Part shown: positions 13,766 through 18,096 of the stretch, piece by piece
Position numbering within the stretch: the first letter of the stretch is position 1
Layout of the letters: every line of letters begins with the position of its first letter
DNA from: UBA12545 sp051024685
GTDB lineage: Bacteria; Bacillota; DSM-521; Neomoorellales; Neomoorellaceae
Length of the DNA: 18,096 bases
NCBI GenBank assembly: GCA_051024685.1
Contig: JAZHPA010000056.1
Location: 1 to 18,096, forward strand
Direction: 5' to 3'
Position numbers and translations under genes: made by a program
The notes under the pieces: generated by a model
Database searches by the model: none
What the model was told of the DNA's origin: nothing
What the model saw: the letters and a program-made list of their open reading frames with translations, nothing else

Positions 13766-14050
13766 GTGGGCCGCGAGGTTACTCTGTTCACTTTTCCCTC
13801 GACTTATTATGCCTTGAGAGCGGAGAAGGTTTTAAAAGAAGCAGGCTTACAGGGCCAGTTAATACCTATGCCGAAAGAACTAAGCTCTTTGTGCGGCCTG
13901 GCCCTGGAAATTGAAACTGCGGAAGAAGAAAAGGTCTGGCCTTTGCTAAGTTCCTCCGTAAAGATGGAAAAAAAGGTAAGAGCCATCAAAAACAGAGGGT
14001 TTGTGGAAAAAATTGTGGAAGTGCTGGAACTGGGTCCTCCCCCAGGGTAA
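13766..14050 (+). CDS. DUF3343 protein, putative Se/S carrier-like
   Basis: A 94-residue protein of the DUF3343 (putative Se/S-carrier-like) family. It begins TLFTFPSTYYALRAEKVLKEAG, then PMPKELSSLCGLALEIE, where the conserved cysteine sits in the family's (I/L)SS.CGLAL motif. By family knowledge such proteins are proposed to shuttle sulfur or selenium, but direct evidence is thin. I chose GTG 13766 over GTG 13760 because GGAGG (13754-13758) overlaps the latter region and is 7 bases from 13766. It ends one base from the end of the convergent mqnC, with no terminator between them. The charged C-terminal tail is unremarkable. Confidence 0.85.
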   Translation: MGREVTLFTFPSTYYALRAEKVLKEAGLQGQLIPMPKELSSLCGLALEIETAEEEKVWPLLSSSVKMEKKVRAIKNRGFVEKIVEVLELGPPPG

Positions 14051-14051
14051 C

Positions 14052-15110
14052 TCAGAAATACCGCAGAATGTTATAGACATTGTCCCGCTGGGCTGGCCGG
14101 AAGCCAGCATTTTTAATTACACGGATAATTTCTTCTTGAGAACAGCGGTGGTGAGCCCCTGCTGCTCTGACCACGTTTTCTTCCAACATGGTGGACCCGA
14201 AGTCATTGGCGCCGAAGGATAGGGCTATCTGAGCCACCTTGGGTCCCTGGGTCACCCAGGAAACCTGGATATTGGGTATATTGTCGAGATAAAGCCGGCT
14301 TACAGCCAAGGTGCGGAGGTAGTCCAGGGCCGAAGGCGGTGTACCCCCCAGGGCGGTATTTCCGGGCTGGTAAGTCCAGGGAATAAAAGCGGTGAAGCCA
14401 CCGGTTTCATCCTGCAAAGAGCGAATAGCTTCCAGGTGGGCTATACGGTCGGCCAGGGTTTCCTGGCTCCCGAACATCATGGTCGCCGTGGTCTTAAGGC
14501 CCAATCGGTGGGCTGTAGCCATGACTTCCAGCCATCTCCCCGCCTTTGTTTTACGGGGGCTAATTACCTCGCGCACGCGGTCCACTAAAATTTCGGCACC
14601 GCCGCCGGGTAAAGAATCTAGTCCGCTGGCTATGAGACGGCGTAACACTTCCTCAACGCTCAACCCGCTCCTCTGGGCCAGGTAATCTATCTCCACCGGG
14701 GAAAGGGAATGTAGCTTGACAGGATAACGCTCTTTAATGCTTTTAAACAAGTCTTCGAAGTACGAAAGAGATAGTTCCGGATGGAGGCCGCCTTGCATGA
14801 GAATTTGGGTTCCGCCCACACCTATTGTTTCCTCAATTTTGGCGAAAATTTCTTCTCTGGTTAAGACGTAACCTTCCGGATGACCCGGGGGACGATAGAA
14901 GGCGCAAAAGCGGCACCCACAAGTGCATATGTTGGTATAATTGATATTCCTATCTATTACAAAAGTCACTATATTTTCCGGGTGAAACCGCTTGCGGACC
15001 GTATCGGCCAGGTAACCCAGGAGCAAGAGATCGGCCGAACGTAAGAGTTCTAGCCCTTCCTGGGGTGTTAAGCGTTCGCCCGCCCGGACTTTAGCCGTTA
15101 TCCTTTCCAT
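14052..15110 (-). CDS. mqnC: cyclic dehypoxanthinyl futalosine synthase (radical SAM)
   Basis: A 352-residue radical SAM enzyme of the futalosine menaquinone pathway that cyclises dehypoxanthine futalosine. The [4Fe-4S] cluster cysteines are C62, C66 and C69 in CTCGCRFC (CxxxCxxC). LPGGGAEILVDRVRE, ATMMFGSQE, SLQDETGGFTAFIPW and the C-terminal DNVYNILRYF are characteristic of MqnC. The frame opens upstream to 15170, but ATG 15110 is preferred because GGAGGG lies 6 bases upstream on the reverse strand. It overlaps the end of mqnA by 20 bases, so the two are translationally coupled. It is distinguished from the paralogous MqnE here by the FIPW and WVTQGPKVAQ wording rather than FIPL and WIMFTPKVAQ. 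Confidence 0.93.
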   Translation of the reverse strand: MERITAKVRAGERLTPQEGLELLRSADLLLLGYLADTVRKRFHPENIVTFVIDRNINYTNICTCGCRFCAFYRPPGHPEGYVLTREEIFAKIEETIGVGGTQILMQGGLHPELSLSYFEDLFKSIKERYPVKLHSLSPVEIDYLAQRSGLSVEEVLRRLIASGLDSLPGGGAEILVDRVREVISPRKTKAGRWLEVMATAHRLGLKTTATMMFGSQETLADRIAHLEAIRSLQDETGGFTAFIPWTYQPGNTALGGTPPSALDYLRTLAVSRLYLDNIPNIQVSWVTQGPKVAQIALSFGANDFGSTMLEENVVRAAGAHHRCSQEEIIRVIKNAGFRPAQRDNVYNILRYF

Positions 15111-15939
15111 GTTCTGCCCTCCACAATTTGACAGTAACGGGAGCAGGGAGCAGGCCCTGCTCGTAAGCATATTGATAAAAAATATGCAACCCTTCCAGGT
15201 GTTCTGCCGTCAAATCATATTGGAGGTGGTGGAAATAATCTATAAGGTCGGGAACGGGCAGGCCGGTGAGGGAAGAAGCCCGGTAAGCCAGGGTTACCAG
15301 GTTTTGCCTGCCCCATTGCTTGGCGGCAATCAGGCCCTGCCATATCTCTTCTAGAAGGCCAGGAAAGGTTTGCGCGAACTCTCCTTCTGCCACCACCAGG
15401 GCGAATACCATATGTTTGCCTGTAAACCGCTGCCACTCTTGGCCCAAATCGTATATATATAATCCTTCCGGACGATTGACTTGCAGTAAGGCTTCATCAC
15501 CAATCACCAGGGTAGCTTCCGGTTCCGACCACCAGGGGGAAGTGCCTGTCGGCCGGGTAAAAAACCTGACTTTGAGGTTATAAAATCTCTCCAACAGGAT
15601 GGACAATAAAGCCACGCTGGTAGCCGAATAGGGGGTAAGGGAGACGCGTTTACCAGCTAGCTCGGCCAGCGGCACTTTGCTCAGCAGGGCCACACTCTTG
15701 ACTGGCCCCCAGGAAGAAATGGACAGGTCGGGTAGCACTAAGCATTTATCGTGTTGCTTGGCGTAAGCAAAGGAAGATACGGCGCTGATTTCAATATTGC
15801 CTTCAGTCAAAGCCCGGTTTAACTCGTTGGGGTGGCCGTAAACAATTTGTGCCGGAATGTTTACCAGACCCTCTTCCAGAGCATAGAAAATAGGCAGGCA
15901 ATTGATATAACTGATCCTGCCTATGCGCGGCTTGCTCAT
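15091..15939 (-). CDS. mqnA: chorismate dehydratase
   Basis: The 282-residue protein removes water from chorismate to give 3-[(1-carboxyvinyl)oxy]benzoate, the entry step of the futalosine pathway. It has the periplasmic-binding-protein-like fold but no signal peptide, so it is cytoplasmic. Family features are the start RIGRISYINCLPIFYAL, the stretch ISAVSSFAYAKQ, the LSISSWGPVKSVALLSK region, and TPYSATSVALLSILL. The ATG at 15939 follows AGGAG on the reverse strand. It lies between mqnE (24-base gap) and mqnC (20-base overlap). Confidence 0.94.
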   Translation of the reverse strand: MSKPRIGRISYINCLPIFYALEEGLVNIPAQIVYGHPNELNRALTEGNIEISAVSSFAYAKQHDKCLVLPDLSISSWGPVKSVALLSKVPLAELAGKRVSLTPYSATSVALLSILLERFYNLKVRFFTRPTGTSPWWSEPEATLVIGDEALLQVNRPEGLYIYDLGQEWQRFTGKHMVFALVVAEGEFAQTFPGLLEEIWQGLIAAKQWGRQNLVTLAYRASSLTGLPVPDLIDYFHHLQYDLTAEHLEGLHIFYQYAYEQGLLPAPVTVKLWRAEHGKDNG

Positions 15940-15963
15940 CCAGTTCCACTCCTGTGGTTTTAT

Positions 15964-17064
15964 TTAATGGTAACGGCGTACTACGTTATAAAGGGTGTCG
16001 CGCTCCACAGGAATCCTTCCCGCTTCCCGGATTAGGCGCAAGAACTCCTCCGCCGGTTGATATTGGGGCGTCTCCGCTCCGGCGTCATGGGCAATGCGCT
16101 CTTCCCGCACCGTACCGTCCAGATCGTCCACCCCAAAGTTTAAGGCAATCTGGGCCACCTTGGGGGTAAACATTATCCAGAAAGCCTTTATATGGTCGAA
16201 GTTGTCCAGCAGGAGCCTGGCTATGGCCAGGGTCTTTAAATCGTCGTAGCCGGTGGTAGGGGACAATTCGGCCAACCCGGTGTTGGCCGGGTGGAAGGGC
16301 AGGGGAATAAAGGCCAGGAAGCCTCCGGTTTCGTCCTGCAGGCTGCGCAAAGCCAGCAAGTGATCTATGCGGTCGGCGAGGCTTTCAATATGCCCGTAAA
16401 GCATGGTAGCGTTAGAGCGTATTCCCAAACTATGGGCTACGGCGTGAACTTCCAGCCAGCGCTCGCCGCTTATTTTCCGCGGGCAGATTTTTTGCCGTAC
16501 CGACGGATTAAAGATCTCCGCTCCACCACCGGGTAAGGACCCCAAGCCTGCTTCTCTGAGGCGCAGTAATACTTCTTCCAGGTTTAAACCGGATATCTCG
16601 CTCAAAAAATCTATTTCTACAGCATCAAAGGCCTGCACGTGGGCCTGAGGAAGGATTTCTTTAATTATTCTTAGCATGTTTTCGTAATAGCTAAAGGGGA
16701 GTTCCGGATTAAGCCCGCCTACAATGTGAATTTCCGTGGGGTTATATTTTTTAAATTGCCGGGCTTTCTCGGCTATTTCTTCCAGGCTTAAAGTATAAGC
16801 GCCCTCTGCTTCAGGTGCTCTGCCGAAAGCGCAGAAGCGGCAGAGGTTGCGGCATATATTGGTATGGTTAATATGGGCGTTGTTGATAAAATATACCTCA
16901 TCGCCCACCTTCCGGCGCCGGACATAGTCAGCTAAAAAGCCTATAGCTAACAGATCATTGGATTCCATCAAGCGCAGGCCGTCTTCCCGGCTTAACCGTT
17001 GCCCTTGGAACACCTTCTCGGCGATATCTCCTAAAGGCCCCCTGAGGATAGCTTCCGCCAGCAT
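15964..17064 (-). CDS. mqnE: aminodeoxyfutalosine synthase (radical SAM)
   Basis: A 366-residue radical SAM enzyme that joins the MqnA product to the adenosyl group of SAM to give aminodeoxyfutalosine. The cluster cysteines are C71, C75 and C78 in CRNLCRFC. The N-terminal NNAHINHTNIC, IHIVGGLNPELPFSYYENML, LPGGGAEIFNPSVRQKICP and FIPLPFHPANTGL are MqnE-type signatures. ATG 17064 is preferred, because GAGGGG lies 6 bases upstream on the reverse strand. An open extension to 17109 would overlap the previous gene. The 13-base gap after the MTAP-like gene indicates one operon. Confidence 0.94.
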   Translation of the reverse strand: MLAEAILRGPLGDIAEKVFQGQRLSREDGLRLMESNDLLAIGFLADYVRRRKVGDEVYFINNAHINHTNICRNLCRFCAFGRAPEAEGAYTLSLEEIAEKARQFKKYNPTEIHIVGGLNPELPFSYYENMLRIIKEILPQAHVQAFDAVEIDFLSEISGLNLEEVLLRLREAGLGSLPGGGAEIFNPSVRQKICPRKISGERWLEVHAVAHSLGIRSNATMLYGHIESLADRIDHLLALRSLQDETGGFLAFIPLPFHPANTGLAELSPTTGYDDLKTLAIARLLLDNFDHIKAFWIMFTPKVAQIALNFGVDDLDGTVREERIAHDAGAETPQYQPAEEFLRLIREAGRIPVERDTLYNVVRRYH

Positions 17065-17077
17065 TCCCTTCCCCTCT

Positions 17078-17962
17078 TTAATCTGAGTTGTCACTTTTGC
17101 GACGAGCACGGCCGATGTTTTCCGGGCGCAACAGAGTATCTTTGCGCAGTTCCCGGCACCCGCAGGAAAAATCCAGGGGGAGCTCCATCAAAGCCTGGAA
17201 GATCAGGCGGGCGAAGGGTTCCGCCTCTGCAAAGAAAATATCTTTTAAAACCTTATGTTCCCAGGGTTTGACCGTACCCTCGGCATAGTTAACTACCAGG
17301 TAAATGCCTGCATAACAGGCACCTATCTCCCGCGCCAGATAAACTTCGGGGCACAGGGTCTGGCCTACGATATCGGCCCCCCACTGGCGGAAGACTTTAA
17401 TTTCCGCCTCACTCTCAAAATGGCGGCCATCGGTGACCAGATAAGTCCCCCGGCTAAAAACCCGGTTTAAGGGCTTTGTCCTAGCTACTTTCACCAGGGT
17501 CTCATGCAAGGAAGGGCAGATGGGCTGCCGCATTATGCACAGGTAGTCCTCGCCCAAAGCCACATCTCGTCGCAGGGAAAAATCTATATAATCAGTAGGG
17601 ATGACGATATCCAGGGGATCCAGAAGGGGGTTAATGCTTCCCACTCCGCCTTCGGCCACAACTTTTTTTACCCCCGCCTGGCGCAATACCCAAAAGAGGC
17701 GGCGAGAAGATTCGCCCCACGATACTCCCGGTAACCGACCATGCATTTTGGCGGCCAGCACCAGGCGGGGAGGAGTCGTGGGTAAGGAGAAGAGCTTTAG
17801 GGGTGGGCTCGGCCCCCAGGGAGTAGCATAAACCATATCTTGATCTAGCACTTCTACCCCTGGCCAACCCAGATCTTCGGGAAGCCTAAGGGAAAAAGTC
17901 CCCGACCCTCCGATGAAGGCTATAGGAACCTGCGGCATATCTGTCGGTTGCTTAAGGCTCAT
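17078..17962 (-). CDS. MTAP/MTIP-family nucleoside phosphorylase at the head of the mqn operon
   Basis: A 294-residue protein of the PNP/MTA phosphorylase family 2. Seen: IAFIGGSGTF (14-23), MHGR (73-76, matching the RHGR phosphate loop of human MTAP), GSINPLLDPLDIVIPTDYIDF, VTDGRHFESEAE, and WGADIVGQTLCPEVYLARE. In MTA phosphorylases the base is held by an Asp in a TDYD stretch. Here the aligned residue is Asn225 in VVNYAEG, as in PNPs and in the methylthioinosine phosphorylase type, which prefer 6-oxopurines. The ribose-contact Met of the family (NMTT) is Gln201. A C-terminal CGC (267-269) matches the CxC motif of thermophilic MTAPs. First gene of the mqn operon; a role in splitting futalosine is inferred. 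A methylthionucleoside salvage role is the alternative. Confidence 0.85.
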   Translation of the reverse strand: MSLKQPTDMPQVPIAFIGGSGTFSLRLPEDLGWPGVEVLDQDMVYATPWGPSPPLKLFSLPTTPPRLVLAAKMHGRLPGVSWGESSRRLFWVLRQAGVKKVVAEGGVGSINPLLDPLDIVIPTDYIDFSLRRDVALGEDYLCIMRQPICPSLHETLVKVARTKPLNRVFSRGTYLVTDGRHFESEAEIKVFRQWGADIVGQTLCPEVYLAREIGACYAGIYLVVNYAEGTVKPWEHKVLKDIFFAEAEPFARLIFQALMELPLDFSCGCRELRKDTLLRPENIGRARRKSDNSD

Positions 17963-17981
17963 ATAAATTCTCCTCTTAGTT

Positions 17982-18011
17982 ACTGTACCTCTTTTTCCGT
18001 TTCAACGTCAA
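17982..18011 (-). promoter_or_regulatory. sigma-A promoter of the mqn operon
   Basis: On the reverse strand TTGACG (18011-18006) is followed after 18 bases by TACAGT (17987-17982). The predicted start is about 12 bases before the start codon region, just upstream of the AGAGGAG ribosome binding site of the MTAP-like gene. Confidence 0.65.
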
Positions 18012-18077
18012 GAGATCCTGAGGCATCTGCGTTGTGGCCGATTTTTTAGAAGGCCTTGACATAATCTTACAGAAGCA

Positions 18078-18096
18078 ACCCTATAATTAATAGGGT
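18078..18096. repeat. short perfect inverted repeat at the window end
   Basis: ACCCTAT (18078-18084) and ATAGGGT (18090-18096) form 7-base arms around AATTA. It covers a TATAAT (18082-18087) and could be an operator for a forward gene beyond the window. TTGACA at 18056 is 20 bases from this TATAAT, too far for a standard promoter. Confidence 0.4.

Noticed and set aside
15111..15170. N-terminal extension of mqnC to an upstream start
   Set aside because: The extension overlaps mqnA further, has no good SD, and the ATG at 15110 has GGAGGG at the right distance.
18056..18087. Forward promoter TTGACA...TATAAT at the window end
   Set aside because: The spacer is 20 bases, too long for a normal sigma-A promoter, and the downstream gene is outside the window.
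1..18096. CRISPR arrays, tRNA or rRNA genes, integrase or transposase genes
   Set aside because: I looked for regularly spaced repeats, cloverleaf or rRNA-like sequence, and recombinase motifs and saw none.

Overview
The window looks like a chromosomal segment from a thermophilic or anaerobic low-to-mid GC Firmicute, probably a Moorella-like member of the Clostridia. This is inferred from a SAM-I (S-box) riboswitch with a Firmicutes-style terminator, strong AGGAGG-type ribosome binding sites with frequent GTG/TTG starts, an anaerobic-type B12/cobalt module (CbiMNQO plus a precorrin-6A reductase), the futalosine menaquinone pathway, and a C-terminal CxC motif of the kind found in thermophile MTA phosphorylases. 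The genus cannot be fixed from sequence reading alone.

Layout. (1) 1-66: the 3' part of a repeated, structured element whose fuller copy lies at 11748-11976. (2) 87-2809: sigma-A promoter, SAM-I riboswitch with terminator, then metY and metX, which convert homoserine to O-acetylhomoserine and homocysteine. (3) 2839-7442: hom, thrC, thrB, lysC, the aspartate-family pathway from aspartate to threonine, closed by a strong terminator. lysC carries a convincing internal start for a beta subunit. Together (2) and (3) supply homoserine and split it toward methionine or threonine, with the methionine arm under SAM control. (4) 7460-8775: hflX, then a bidirectional terminator shared with an opposing small membrane-protein gene (8758-9198). 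(5) 9257-13734: promoter, cobalamin riboswitch with terminator, an unexplained structured leader with a second terminator, then cobK, cbiM, cbiN, the repeated element, cbiQ and cbiO (cobalt uptake and corrin ring synthesis). (6) 13766-14050: a DUF3343 protein. (7) 14052-17962, reverse strand: an MTAP-family phosphorylase, mqnE, mqnA and mqnC, i.e. early steps of futalosine-pathway menaquinone synthesis.

Most worth a second look: the repeated multi-helix element that splits cbiN from cbiQ and is repeated exactly (66 nt) at the window start; the orphan structured leader between the B12 riboswitch and cobK; and the MTAP-family enzyme heading the mqn operon, in which the base-binding Asp of MTA phosphorylases is replaced by Asn, suggesting a 6-oxopurine (futalosine-like) substrate.
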